Shown here in pieces: positions 18,001-26,140 of a DNA stretch of 64,000 nucleotides. Positions within the stretch are counted from its first letter, which is position 1. Each line of letters opens with the position of its first letter. The notes beneath the pieces are model-generated. The model searched no databases and was not told the origin of the DNA. It saw nothing but the letters and a program-made list of their open reading frames with translations. Made by a program: the position numbers and the translations under genes. Source of the stretch: Candidatus Sericytochromatia bacterium (GTDB lineage Bacteria; Cyanobacteriota; Sericytochromatia; UBA7694). The stretch covers positions 124,001 to 188,000 of the forward strand of contig JADMKE010000017.1 in the NCBI GenBank assembly GCA_018780035.1, written 5' to 3'.

Positions 18001-20945
18001 ATTACGGGCCCAATGGCCAATTGCTCATGGCCTCGGCCCAAACCCAGGCCCTGAGTTACCAGGGCAGCCAAGGCCAGTTTGACCTGACCGGCGGCAAGGT
18101 AGCTCTCAATTATGGCCCCAATGGCCAATTGCAAAATGTCACAGGCAAAATTGACACCCTCAAAGGCCAGATTCCCGGCCAAGGGCAATTGGATGCCTCT
18201 CAGGCTCAGGTTCAGCTCAAATACGGCGAAAATGGTCTCTTGCAACAGGCCGGAGCCAGTGTCGGCCAGCTCAAATGGCAGGGTGAAAACGGCGACAAAC
18301 TCGACATCCAAGGTTTGGGCGCCCAGCTCAATTATGGTCCCAATGGCCTGCTGCAGAGCGCCAATGCCCAGGCCGGCAATATCAACTACACAGGCAGTTT
18401 GGGCCAAGTCAACACCCAGGGGCAGACCAGCCTGAATGCCCTCTACCGCGAAAACGGCGAATTGGCCTCACTTCAGGCCCAGAGCGCGCAAATCGACGTC
18501 GTCGCCCAGGGCATCACGGCCCATGCTGAAAATACCACTATCAAACTGGATACCCACGAAAATGGCCTGATCAGCCAGATTTCAGGTTCAACCGACAATC
18601 TGCGTCTGCAGGGCGATTGGGGCACCCTGAATACCACTGGCACAACTTCGGTGGGGCTCAAATACACCGATGCGGGTCAATTGGCAGGTGTCAGCGCGCA
18701 CTCAGATCAACTCAGCCTGCTCCAGAACAATACCCGCCTCGACCTCAGTGGTGCCCAACTCGATTTGGCTTATGGCGCCAATGGCCAGCTCTCCCAGGCC
18801 AGCGCGTCGATCACCCAGGGCAGTTATGCCGGAGATTTTGGCAAAATCGACCTGGCCAAAGGCGCGAACTTGCAATTGCAATACGGCGAAAATGGCCAAC
18901 TCAGTCAGATTCAGGCCGGGGTCGAAAAATTCCAATATGCCGGAGACAAAGGCCAACTCGATCTCAATGGCGCACAGCTCAATGCCAAATATGGAAGCGA
19001 TGGCCTGCTTGAAAATATCCGCTTTACAGGCGATTCAGTCGACTTTAAAGGCACCACCGGCCAAAACCAGCCCTTGAATTTTTCGATGGGCAATTTTGCC
19101 GCTGACCTGACCCAAAAGGCCGATGGCGGCCAAGCGTTTAATTTCAACGGCAACCAGATCAAACTGGATACCCAGGGCCACAATTTAAACTTGCCCGAGG
19201 TGCGCACCCTCAATCTCGAAACCGGCGCCGATGGCAGCATCTCGGCCATGAATTTGCACCTGCCAGGTCACAATACCTACAGCAATCCCGATCTCAACGC
19301 GGCCCTCGACAATTTGCAGGCAAGCTATACCCAAGAGGGCAACGAACTCAAAGCCTCTTTCGACAAGCTCAACCTGGCGGTGCCCAAAGAGGGGCTAACA
19401 GCAGAAGTGATCGGTGGCAAACTCGTCGACAATGACCGCTTGACCAGTCTGCATTTGGACTCAGCCACCGTGGTCAAAAATCTCGAACAAGAACTCAATG
19501 TCAAAGTTGAAAATGTCGATCTGCTGATCAACAAAACACCCACAGGCTCACTGGCTTCGGCTGATCTGCAAATTGGCCAGGCCGACGCCTTGGTCTCAGG
19601 CATGAACCTGATGGTGCGCACCCAAAATGGCGACCGCGTGCGTTTAAATATGCAAATGTCCGACGATGGCACCTTCCTGCGCGAGGCCTTTTTGCAGATT
19701 CCCCAGGGCGGCGAGATCAAACTCAGCAAAGACGATCTCAATGTCAGCCTCGGCGGCGGCCAAAAACTCAGCTTCAGCCAAGACGGAAAAGGGCTTTACA
19801 CCTTTCGGGGTGAGGGCCTGAACGTCAACGCCGTCACCAAAGATGCCAAGATTCAGGTCCAGGGCGGCACAGCCCAGGTCAGTTTGGACTCCAAAAATGG
19901 CAATTTGATCATCGATGAGATCAAAGGCGTGAACGTCCACGCCGAAGTCGGAGGCCAGAAAATTGATGTGAATATCAAAGAGATGGAAGGTTTCTTGGTG
20001 CGGGCCACGGGTATTTCCGGGCTGGCCCAGGGTGCCGCCATTCACCTCGTGCCGACTTCCGACAGCTCGCGCATGACCGCAGAGATTCACACCACCTACA
20101 ACGGCATTCCGATTGCAGTCAAACTCGACAATGTCCACGAACTCAAAGCCTTGGCCACAATCGAGACCAACCGCGCCCACGTCTATTTTGGCGATCCCAG
20201 CGGTCGGGGCAAAGTCAGCATTTCTGCTGGCCCGCTCGAAATGAAAGGCAACGCAATTGAATTTGTGGCCCGCTACCAGCAATATGATCCCCAGCGCATG
20301 ATGAGCACCTTGAGCCGCGCCCTGTCTTCCGATGGCTTTGAAATTGTCAAAGGCGTGCAGGTCGAACTTGATGGGGTCGTGCGTTTGCAAACCCCGTTTA
20401 AAAATGGCCCCCACGCAGGGCTGACCTTGCTCTTCCCGCGCCCGATGGCCATGACCCAACAGCCCTTTGATCCCAATCCCTTTGCAGCCAGCCAGGCAGG
20501 CAAGGGCCTGAACGACGGCGCCACCGGCATTGTCACCGAATTGGGCTGGAAACACACCAATGGCGCGGGCACCCAGAGTACCTATGGTGTGCATGCAGGG
20601 CTGGTGCCCGGCTCCTATTTAAGCATTGACCAAACCCAAGGCCAAACCACCCTGGCAGGTGTGCCCCTGCCCAAGAACTTCTCATTGCCCACCACCGCGA
20701 TTGCCGGTGTGACCTACCGCCGCCACGGTGACAATTCCCGCCTGGATGTAATGGCCGGCGGCTATGTCAACCCCGCCGGGCTGGCTCCCGCCAATGTGCC
20801 GCTTTCAGAACCGAACAAATACGGCGCTTATGCCGGTTTTAATTATCGCGAGGGCAGCTGGCAATTGGGGGTCACCAGTACCGTGGATCTCAGCCAGCGC
20901 AAACCCAATGTCGGCGGCATGGTGAGCCTCGGATTCAGTTTTTAG
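15078..20945 (+). CDS. Giant beta-repeat protein, outer-membrane-barrel-like C-terminus, no signal peptide
   Basis: About 1955 residues from ATG 15078 (a TTG at 15054 would add eight). Residues 1-90 are Pro/Ala/Ser/Thr-rich with no Sec signal. A helical region runs to about residue 450. Next is a beta-rich part with OstA/LptA-like strands (such as ADRMGF and ENVAVQSGDSTIQAAQGSF), then about 16 tandem repeats marked by Y(G)xNGxL, further strands, and a C-terminus with alternating aromatic/hydrophobic residues ending LGFSF. A terminal Phe after such strands is typical of outer-membrane barrels. It may be a long beta-solenoid at the envelope. Lack of a signal peptide is odd and needs explanation. 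Function unknown. Confidence 0.8.
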   Translation: MTQLRRDPLPLPTPGLITRAANQLRQNGQTAPLQISASPTAPLSAPDSAPTALSASATGPLMAPVLTGSATAQLGLFDPPAKAPSAQSVKVLETMIGQRLSLKGNTLPAPLRQQLQQSLDQLKQKLAFYDLSQPTVRQEVHGLLKQLAQQLSMANLMEPPIKAGLDQLSASVIAESGASLGLQVERRGNLPGLKLAQTAQPGQETLLTESQELLRDLERAKYSPKKLDAQTLLLFSLRDELLRRNLEILAPKGPETPLFVNHPEEDLGLIKGAVETVDSLLASTRDLPPDMLNDLSRLTDAISKADPGQIAENVRKLREQTSATEISDLGQQLKDLASQDKLDLPGLQKTLSDLNRSASSLDATSAAQIQDVTQQLSESLQKGSSQAAGQLNTQMQAAAKQLTEIAKQGQQISLPQPITQLVDLAFQGVQAGPPNIGGGLSNVVDLYSRGMSGVQSKLPPLWFPVTMPVPLVYNKGGDSFVLPAGSRLSQDRRTGAYNIQAPGFYMQTGSTQVAANQASIQLGNGLDRLQMASLAVNEPGQQTLLQNITAQINRNERSSLIQAQQVTVNNDSGQIQLENARMIQTPEAFQLATDRLLYQQGDNTLSGQNIGLWQSEKDGIEDFRGGGENLKFNNGQTLITADRMGFQMSNNENTGAGLLRFAGENVAVQSGDSTIQAAQGSFDLINRADGSSGVILAAENASWQQGSQSVSTQGLSTLKMERDAEGRIREFSAQSQNVNYANGNQLGQLTDGQLTVKYNPDGSLSQVGAQVGHLHWQDPQQGLDASGVGLNMNYGPNGQLQALNGKIESLNYQGQGQSLTASQTQVQALWGENGQLSSVAAQAGQLEWQGANGELLKATDTQLKAQYHPNGQLGSVNASSGQVFLQQAGQTLQLDKAQAGITYRPDGSLQKIQGRAEKLDWQSGSDSLKVEQLQGQLNYGENGLLQNAHLSAGNLSYQGASGLIQTQGQSSLNLNYGPNGQLLMASAQTQALSYQGSQGQFDLTGGKVALNYGPNGQLQNVTGKIDTLKGQIPGQGQLDASQAQVQLKYGENGLLQQAGASVGQLKWQGENGDKLDIQGLGAQLNYGPNGLLQSANAQAGNINYTGSLGQVNTQGQTSLNALYRENGELASLQAQSAQIDVVAQGITAHAENTTIKLDTHENGLISQISGSTDNLRLQGDWGTLNTTGTTSVGLKYTDAGQLAGVSAHSDQLSLLQNNTRLDLSGAQLDLAYGANGQLSQASASITQGSYAGDFGKIDLAKGANLQLQYGENGQLSQIQAGVEKFQYAGDKGQLDLNGAQLNAKYGSDGLLENIRFTGDSVDFKGTTGQNQPLNFSMGNFAADLTQKADGGQAFNFNGNQIKLDTQGHNLNLPEVRTLNLETGADGSISAMNLHLPGHNTYSNPDLNAALDNLQASYTQEGNELKASFDKLNLAVPKEGLTAEVIGGKLVDNDRLTSLHLDSATVVKNLEQELNVKVENVDLLINKTPTGSLASADLQIGQADALVSGMNLMVRTQNGDRVRLNMQMSDDGTFLREAFLQIPQGGEIKLSKDDLNVSLGGGQKLSFSQDGKGLYTFRGEGLNVNAVTKDAKIQVQGGTAQVSLDSKNGNLIIDEIKGVNVHAEVGGQKIDVNIKEMEGFLVRATGISGLAQGAAIHLVPTSDSSRMTAEIHTTYNGIPIAVKLDNVHELKALATIETNRAHVYFGDPSGRGKVSISAGPLEMKGNAIEFVARYQQYDPQRMMSTLSRALSSDGFEIVKGVQVELDGVVRLQTPFKNGPHAGLTLLFPRPMAMTQQPFDPNPFAASQAGKGLNDGATGIVTELGWKHTNGAGTQSTYGVHAGLVPGSYLSIDQTQGQTTLAGVPLPKNFSLPTTAIAGVTYRRHGDNSRLDVMAGGYVNPAGLAPANVPLSEPNKYGAYAGFNYREGSWQLGVTSTVDLSQRKPNVGGMVSLGFSF
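17337..19030 (+). repeat. About 16 tandem protein repeats with a Y-G-x-N-G-x-L core
   Basis: Successive copies include LTVKYNPDGSL, LNMNYGPNGQL, VQALWGENGQL, LKAQYHPNGQL, LNLNYGPNGQL, LQLQYGENGQL and LNAKYGSDGLL. Spacing is roughly 35-39 residues, each followed by a strand pair with LxYQG or LxWQG. The core looks superficially like Rhs YD repeats, but units are longer and have two extra strands, more like OstA-type or solenoid repeats. At DNA level the copies are diverged, so this is not a fresh expansion. Confidence 0.8.
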
Positions 20946-20969
20946 CACCGTGAAATCCCTTTTTTGGAC

Positions 20970-21344
20970 ATGAAAGCTTGGCTATTGGCCTTTTTCAAAG
21001 GCTTTAAATGGGCCTTTTCAGGCCTCTTTTACGCCATTCAAACCCAGCGCAATCTGCAGGTGCATTTGGCGGCCACGCTCTTGGCCTCTGGCCTGAGTTT
21101 TTGGCTGGGTTTGAGCCGCCTGGAATGGATCTTGCTGCTGCTGACCTTCGCCTTGGTCTGGATGGCGGAGATGGTCAATACCGCCCTGGAAGCCACCCTC
21201 GACCATCTCGCCCCAGAAATTCATCCCCAGGTCAAAATAGCCAAAGATGTGGCCGCCGGAGCGGTGCTGGTCGCGGCCCTCTTTGCGGTGCTGATTGGCA
21301 TCCTGCTCTGGGGGCCGCGCCTGTTGAATCTGCTGAGAGGCTAG
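20970..21344 (+). CDS. dgkA: Diacylglycerol/undecaprenol kinase (DgkA family)
   Basis: A 124-residue membrane kinase with three hydrophobic helices. The conserved WMAEMVNTALEATLDHL segment carries the catalytic Glu and Asn, and the FKGFKWAFSG and IKxAKDVAAGAVL-type segments are present (here VKIAKDVAAGAVLVAA). Gram-positive and cyanobacterial members phosphorylate undecaprenol, recycling the glycan lipid carrier; which lipid is used here is not visible. ATG 20970 is chosen over TTG 20964. It begins 24 bases after the giant gene. Its TAG and the stop of the opposite-strand gene share the palindrome CTAG (21341-21344). Confidence 0.92.
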   Translation: MKAWLLAFFKGFKWAFSGLFYAIQTQRNLQVHLAATLLASGLSFWLGLSRLEWILLLLTFALVWMAEMVNTALEATLDHLAPEIHPQVKIAKDVAAGAVLVAALFAVLIGILLWGPRLLNLLRG

Positions 21345-23455
21345 AGAAAGCCACCGGTGGCATTAAACAGCTGGGAAAAGACCCCAGAACCAGAGCCATC
21401 TTGGGCACCGGCTCCATCCCAGACCGCCACAAAATTGCCACTGCTGTCGAGACTGATGGCCGGATTGCTTTGCTGATCCGCCGTGGTGGCATTGACCTGG
21501 AATTCACTGCCTTGAGCCACCCCTGCGGCAGTGTAGCGTTGGGCATAAATTCCATTTTGGCTGCCGTCTTGGCCATTGCTGCTCCAGCCAATCACAAAAT
21601 TGCCTGTATTATCCAAAGAGAGGGTGGCACTGTCTTGGTCCCCTGTTGTATAGGTATTGACCTGAAATTCACTGCTTTGGGCCACCCCCGTAGCATTATA
21701 GCGCTGAGCATAGATTCCTTTGCCATTGCCATCCTGGCCATTGCTGCTCCAGCCAATCACAAAATTGCCACTGCTGTTCATACCCACAGCGGGCAAGTCC
21801 TGATCGCCTGTGGTGGTGGAATTAACCAAAAATTCGGCCCCTTGGGCCACCCCGGCTGCATTATAGCGCTGGGCATAGATACCTTTGCCGCCACCATCTT
21901 GGCCATTGCTGCTCCAGGCAATCACAAAATTGCCACTACTGTCCATAGCTACGGCGGGCCGATCCTGATCACCTGTGGTGTAGGTATTGACCAGAAAGGC
22001 ATTGCCCTGTGCCTCTCCAGCGGCATTGTAACGCCGGGCATAGATCGACAGCCCCGAACCATCCTGGTTTCCACTGCTGACCCAAGTCACAACCGCATTG
22101 CCATTGCTGTCCGAGGCAACGGAAGGATAATCTTCATGGTTGGTCCAAGAACTGGTGCGAACAGCTGTTCCCTGAGCCTCGCCAGCAGCATTATAGCGCT
22201 GAAAATAGACCCGATTTCCTGGGAAAAAGAAAGAAGACCAGGCCACCCAAATCTGGCCATTGGCAGCTACAGCCGGGTTTTGTGAAAAGAGCGACGTCAC
22301 CGAAAATTCATTGCCCAGGGGCTGGCCCAAGGCATTGTAACGCTGGGCGTAAATGGGGGTTTGGGCTCCCGCTGATATCACATTTTTCCAGACCACTGTA
22401 AAATTGCCTGCAGCATCATGGGCCACGGCAGACTGTTCTTGTGCATTTGCGGTGCTGGTATTGACCTGAAATTCGCCTTTGCCCAGGCTGACATTGCTCA
22501 GATCCAGACTGACATTGGCAGCGGTTCCTGCTCCATCGACAGTGACGGCACCACTGCCCACGCGGGTGCCTGACATATTTTGGGCTTCGATCTGCCAAGT
22601 TCCTGGCGCCACCCCGACCAGAGCATAATTGACGCCACTGGCCGTCAAACTGGGTGCATCGACCCATTGAGAGCTGGGATCACTCACCAAAAGGCGCACA
22701 GCCTCTGCCAAGGGCTTTTTATTGGCGGTATTCACAGCAATGCTGGCACTGCTGGTCTGGCGCAAGGCGGCATTTGAAAGCGCCGTGGCATCTGGCACAC
22801 TCCCATCGGCTGCGATTTGGTCCACCAAGGCCTGCACCCCAAAACGGCTCGGATCCGTGCCAAAGGTCTGGCTGGCAGCCGTATAGCCAATCATGCTCTC
22901 CAATTTGCTTTGCAAAGCAGTGCGGTCCACGAGGGCCAAACGGGCCGTATCGTTGCTGAGCAGGTTTTCCACGATGCTGCCCAAAAGCCAGTGCCGCCGG
23001 GTTACATTGACATCCAGCGAGCTGACATTGGCTGTGGAGGTATATATCGCCTTGGATTCAAAGGCGGGCAAGGCATTTTTATCCGCATCGAAGGCCTGGG
23101 CTGTGACCACCCGCAATTTGCCCGCTTCGAGGGGAATATTCCCCAAAGTCAGGCTCAGGCTGTTGCTGGTCACTGCCACCTGCTCAGAACTGATCGGGGT
23201 GCTGATGCCCTCCCCTTTGACGGTCAGGCGCAAAAAGGCGATCTGCTCAAATCGCGCCAACTGGGTGCGAAAGCCGCTGGGAAACACAAAGCGAACGGTG
23301 ATCCGCTCACGGGGGCCCGCAGTGGCACTGTCGGCCACCAAAGTGCTTGTGGGAAGATTGGCCGCTTGCTGCAAAGCGCCTGGTGTATTTGGGCTGCAAG
23401 CGCTCAGGCAGAAGCTGAGGCAAAGGGCCGGGAGTAAATAGATAACTCTTTTCAT
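21341..23455 (-). CDS. Lipoprotein with seven-repeat C-terminal propeller-like domain
   Basis: A 704-residue lipoprotein (signal peptide with lipobox LSACS, Cys about residue 20). Residues 40-330 form a non-repetitive region, including a beta domain and a part with NKKPLAEAVRLLVSD. From about residue 335 there are exactly seven repeats of about 50 residues, each with variants of GNFV(I/V)xWSSNGQDG...IYAQRYNAAGxAQGxEFxVN. Seven units suggest a seven-bladed beta-propeller at the cell surface. It follows its paralogue at 23491-25344 after 35 bases, so both are probably co-transcribed. Ligand unknown. Confidence 0.8.
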   Translation of the reverse strand: MKRVIYLLPALCLSFCLSACSPNTPGALQQAANLPTSTLVADSATAGPRERITVRFVFPSGFRTQLARFEQIAFLRLTVKGEGISTPISSEQVAVTSNSLSLTLGNIPLEAGKLRVVTAQAFDADKNALPAFESKAIYTSTANVSSLDVNVTRRHWLLGSIVENLLSNDTARLALVDRTALQSKLESMIGYTAASQTFGTDPSRFGVQALVDQIAADGSVPDATALSNAALRQTSSASIAVNTANKKPLAEAVRLLVSDPSSQWVDAPSLTASGVNYALVGVAPGTWQIEAQNMSGTRVGSGAVTVDGAGTAANVSLDLSNVSLGKGEFQVNTSTANAQEQSAVAHDAAGNFTVVWKNVISAGAQTPIYAQRYNALGQPLGNEFSVTSLFSQNPAVAANGQIWVAWSSFFFPGNRVYFQRYNAAGEAQGTAVRTSSWTNHEDYPSVASDSNGNAVVTWVSSGNQDGSGLSIYARRYNAAGEAQGNAFLVNTYTTGDQDRPAVAMDSSGNFVIAWSSNGQDGGGKGIYAQRYNAAGVAQGAEFLVNSTTTGDQDLPAVGMNSSGNFVIGWSSNGQDGNGKGIYAQRYNATGVAQSSEFQVNTYTTGDQDSATLSLDNTGNFVIGWSSNGQDGSQNGIYAQRYTAAGVAQGSEFQVNATTADQQSNPAISLDSSGNFVAVWDGAGAQDGSGSGVFSQLFNATGGFL

Positions 23456-23490
23456 AATTTAAATGTCCTTTTTGGTATTGCTTATTTTGG

Positions 23491-25344
23491 TTAAAGGGCA
23501 TGGCCTTGGGCACTGAAACGTTTGCCCACAATTCCATTGTTATTGCCATCACTGCCTTGGCTTTGCCAAACGATGGTAAACGCACCATTGGCCAGCATGT
23601 CAATCTTTGGATAAAGCTGAGCACTGCTGGTTTTGGTATTGACTTGGAATTCAGCGCCTTGGGCCACCCCTGAAGCGTTATAACGCTGGGCATAAATCCC
23701 AGCACCCGAGCCATCTTGCCCATCGCTGATCCAGGTCACCACAAAATTGCCCTGGCTATCCATGGCGATACTGGGGTCGGATTGTGAGTTGGCTGAGGTG
23801 GTATTGACCCGAAATTCCAAACCTTGGGCAGAGCCATCTGCGGCATAGCGCTGAGCATAGACCCCCGTATCAGAACCATCCTGGCCGCTGCTCTCCCAGC
23901 TCACAACAAAACGCCCATCAGCGCTTAAATCTAAACTTGAACGGCTTTGAGCCCCTGTTATCTGGGTATTGACCCGAAATTCCGAGCCTTGGGCAGAGCC
24001 ATCTGCGCTATAGCGCTGAGCATAGATTCCGGACCCATCGCCATCCTGGCCGTTGCTGTCCCAGCTGATCACAAATTGCCCACTGCTGTTCATGCCGATA
24101 GAGGGTCGGGATTGATCCCCTGTTGCTGTGGTATTGGCCTGAAAGCTGCCCAAAACCTGCCCTGATGCATCGAAACGAACAGCCTCAACGCCATTTCCAC
24201 CGCCATCGAGTCCATCACAGGTATATGCAATCACAAAATTACCTGTGCCATCCAGGCCAATCGCCGGGTTGTATTGCCCCCCAGCAGTGGTGACATTGAC
24301 GCGAAACTCGCTGCCTTGCGCCACACCCGCAGCGTTATAACGCTGGGCATAAATCCCAGCACCCGAACCATCTTGATTCGTGCTGGTCCAAGCCACAACA
24401 AAATTGCCAGCGCTGTCCATGGCCACAGCAGGCTCATACTGATCATTGGCCGTCGTGGTATTCACCCGAAACTCACTGCCCAAAGGCAGGCCTTGAGGGT
24501 CAAAACGTTGGGCATAAACCCCACGGATCGCGCCATCTTGAATATGACTTTCCCAAACCACAACAAAATTGCCATTGCTCTGCATAGCCACTTCAGGAGC
24601 AACCTGGCTGGCCGTGGTAAAGGTGTTGATATTAAACTCCCCCCGCCCCAAATTTTCAAAGCTCACGCTGGCATTCAGGCTCTCTGTGGTGGGAGCAACT
24701 GCAGCAGGCGTACCAGGATCTGCAGCAGCGGCACTTCCACCACCACCGCCACCACCGCCACCACCACCAGAAGAGCTGCTTTCCACAACGGGGGCCACCA
24801 CAGCAATATTAATGCTGGTTTTGAGTTCTGTGCCTTCCAATTGCACAGAGATCTCAGCCGGGCCCGCGGCACTCAAGGCGCTCAGCGTCGCAGATAACGC
24901 GCCAGTGCTGGCCACGGCAATGCGCTCGGGGTGGCTGCTCGACCAGCGCAGAGCAGCTGTGGAGGGCACTTCTTTGCCCTCGGCATCGAGCAGACTCAGA
25001 CTGAGTTTGGCCTGCTGACCCACGGCTGTAAAACTGCTGCGATCACTCTGCAGTTTGATGCTGGCCACCTGGGTTGGTAGCTGTTTGAGCAAAGCTGCAG
25101 GTAATAGATTGGTTTTTGATGCACTTTGGGGCCCAGCAGCTTCGCTCTGCTTTGGAGAGGCCTGGGCAGAAGGATGAGCTGAAGACGGGGCTGTTGTCTG
25201 CACAGAGATACTGAGCGGGGCATCGGCCTTTGCAGATATTTGGGGTAAGTTCGCAGGTGCCTGGCAGGCCACCAGAGCCAAAGACAGGGCAGAAAAAGCC
25301 GGTTTAAGGGCTTTTAAAAGAGAATTGAAAACAGAATTTTGCAT
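23491..25344 (-). CDS. Lipoprotein with Ig-like domain, poly-Gly linker and seven-repeat domain
   Basis: A 617-residue lipoprotein. The lipobox is LALVAC. A Ser/Ala/Pro-rich spacer is followed by a bacterial Ig-like (BIG2-type) domain at about residues 85-185, with WSSSHPERIAVASTGALSA. A linker contains eleven consecutive glycines. Seven repeats of about 53 residues follow (FVVAWTSTNQDGSGAGIYAQR and variants). The ATG at 25344 has AGAGG upstream and is preferred to a TTG 10 codons earlier. Domain order suggests a surface display protein holding a propeller away from the membrane. It is first of the two-gene unit with its paralogue. Confidence 0.82.
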   Translation of the reverse strand: MQNSVFNSLLKALKPAFSALSLALVACQAPANLPQISAKADAPLSISVQTTAPSSAHPSAQASPKQSEAAGPQSASKTNLLPAALLKQLPTQVASIKLQSDRSSFTAVGQQAKLSLSLLDAEGKEVPSTAALRWSSSHPERIAVASTGALSATLSALSAAGPAEISVQLEGTELKTSINIAVVAPVVESSSSGGGGGGGGGGGSAAAADPGTPAAVAPTTESLNASVSFENLGRGEFNINTFTTASQVAPEVAMQSNGNFVVVWESHIQDGAIRGVYAQRFDPQGLPLGSEFRVNTTTANDQYEPAVAMDSAGNFVVAWTSTNQDGSGAGIYAQRYNAAGVAQGSEFRVNVTTAGGQYNPAIGLDGTGNFVIAYTCDGLDGGGNGVEAVRFDASGQVLGSFQANTTATGDQSRPSIGMNSSGQFVISWDSNGQDGDGSGIYAQRYSADGSAQGSEFRVNTQITGAQSRSSLDLSADGRFVVSWESSGQDGSDTGVYAQRYAADGSAQGLEFRVNTTSANSQSDPSIAMDSQGNFVVTWISDGQDGSGAGIYAQRYNASGVAQGAEFQVNTKTSSAQLYPKIDMLANGAFTIVWQSQGSDGNNNGIVGKRFSAQGHAL

Positions 25345-25421
25345 TGAAAGAACCTCTTTGAGCTGGCTTTTCAATTACAATAAACGGCCCAATTTGAGGT
25401 TCTGAGAAAAAACTCGATAAC

Positions 25422-25449
25422 CCACCCAATTTTAAAAAAAACTGGGTGG
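25422..25449 (-). terminator. Possible terminator after the DUF4399 lipoprotein gene
   Basis: CCACCCA (25422-25428) and TGGGTGG (25443-25449) form a 7-bp stem with an A/T-rich loop. On the minus strand a GAGTTTTTT tract follows about seven bases after the stem. The T-run is slightly distant, so efficiency is uncertain. Confidence 0.4.
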
Positions 25450-25458
25450 AAAAAAATC

Positions 25459-25974
25459 TTATTCCACCGTGATTTCAATCGTGGAGCTTAAATCCGGGCC
25501 ATACGATTTGTGCACCCCATCGGCAAATTGCAGTGTTAAGGTATGTTTTCCGGGTTTGAGCGGGACTTCGGTGCTGGTTTGGCCTTTGCCAAAGTGAATG
25601 TGGGTATCGTCTTTGGGCACGACATCACCTGTGGGAATGGGTTGGCCGTCAATGATCAAATGGTGGTGGCCACTGTTTTCTTTCAGCTCACCGGCGGGCA
25701 CAACTGTCATGCCTTCCAAGCCCATCTCCACTTTGACGGGGGATTTGACTTTGGCCCCCGCCTGGGGAGCAATAAACATAATTTTGCCTTTGGGCTTTTC
25801 TTCAGTTGTTTTGGGTTCGGTACTGGCCGTGTGCTCGCCACCGTGATCATTGCTATTGCCATTCTGGGATTGGGTTTTAAGATCACCTGTATTCTCGGAT
25901 TTGTTCTCAGCGGGACTGCAGGCAGCGGCCAGGGCCAAAAGGCTGATCAAAAGGGGTAAAAGGGTACTTTTCAT
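25459..25974 (-). CDS. DUF4399 domain lipoprotein
   Basis: A 171-residue lipoprotein (lipobox LAAAC, Cys about residue 19) with a hydrophilic Asn/Thr/Glu spacer and a C-terminal DUF4399 domain. Domain marks are GHHHLIIDGQPIPTGDVVP, DDTHIHFGKGQTSTEVPL and HTLTLQFADGVHKSYGP. Several conserved His residues (HHH, THIHF) suggest metal binding, but no activity is established for the family. The gene is divergent from the 26141 lipoprotein; the shared upstream region holds a perfect 10-bp inverted repeat. Confidence 0.85.
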   Translation of the reverse strand: MKSTLLPLLISLLALAAACSPAENKSENTGDLKTQSQNGNSNDHGGEHTASTEPKTTEEKPKGKIMFIAPQAGAKVKSPVKVEMGLEGMTVVPAGELKENSGHHHLIIDGQPIPTGDVVPKDDTHIHFGKGQTSTEVPLKPGKHTLTLQFADGVHKSYGPDLSSTIEITVE

Positions 25975-26056
25975 TACTTATAAACTCCTGTGATGGTTCT
26001 GAGCCCAGTATAGCAGCAGATAACTCTGAAGGGCCTTTAAATGCACAGCTGTGAAT

Positions 26057-26087
26057 GTTATCATTGGAGTTATATTTCAATGATAAC
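26057..26087. promoter_or_regulatory. Perfect 10-bp inverted repeat between divergent lipoprotein genes (putative operator)
   Basis: GTTATCATTG (26057-26066) and CAATGATAAC (26078-26087) are exact reverse complements separated by 11 A/T-rich bases, a centre-to-centre spacing of 21 bases or two helical turns. There is no T-run after it. It lies between genes starting at 25974 (minus) and 26141 (plus), as expected for a dimeric repressor site. Its sequence recalls metalloregulator boxes, but half-site orientation differs from the published cyanobacterial Zur type. Confidence 0.5.
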
Positions 26088-26140
26088 GTTAGAAGCCAAC
26101 GCGTTAGAGTTCAACAACGTCCGCAGACAAGAGAGAGTCT

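Noticed and set aside
17337..19030. Rhs/YD-repeat toxin
   Set aside because: Core is similar but repeats are longer, with no Rhs core signature or C-terminal toxin; the end looks like a barrel strand.
19644..20594. 316-codon open frame opposite the giant gene
   Set aside because: Composition mirrors the beta-repeat gene on the other strand and no domain is recognisable.
21008..22285. Long plus-strand open frame over dgkA and the lipoprotein gene
   Set aside because: It is antisense to the repeat lipoprotein, with repeat-derived low complexity and no domain; both overlapping genes have clear families or signal peptides.
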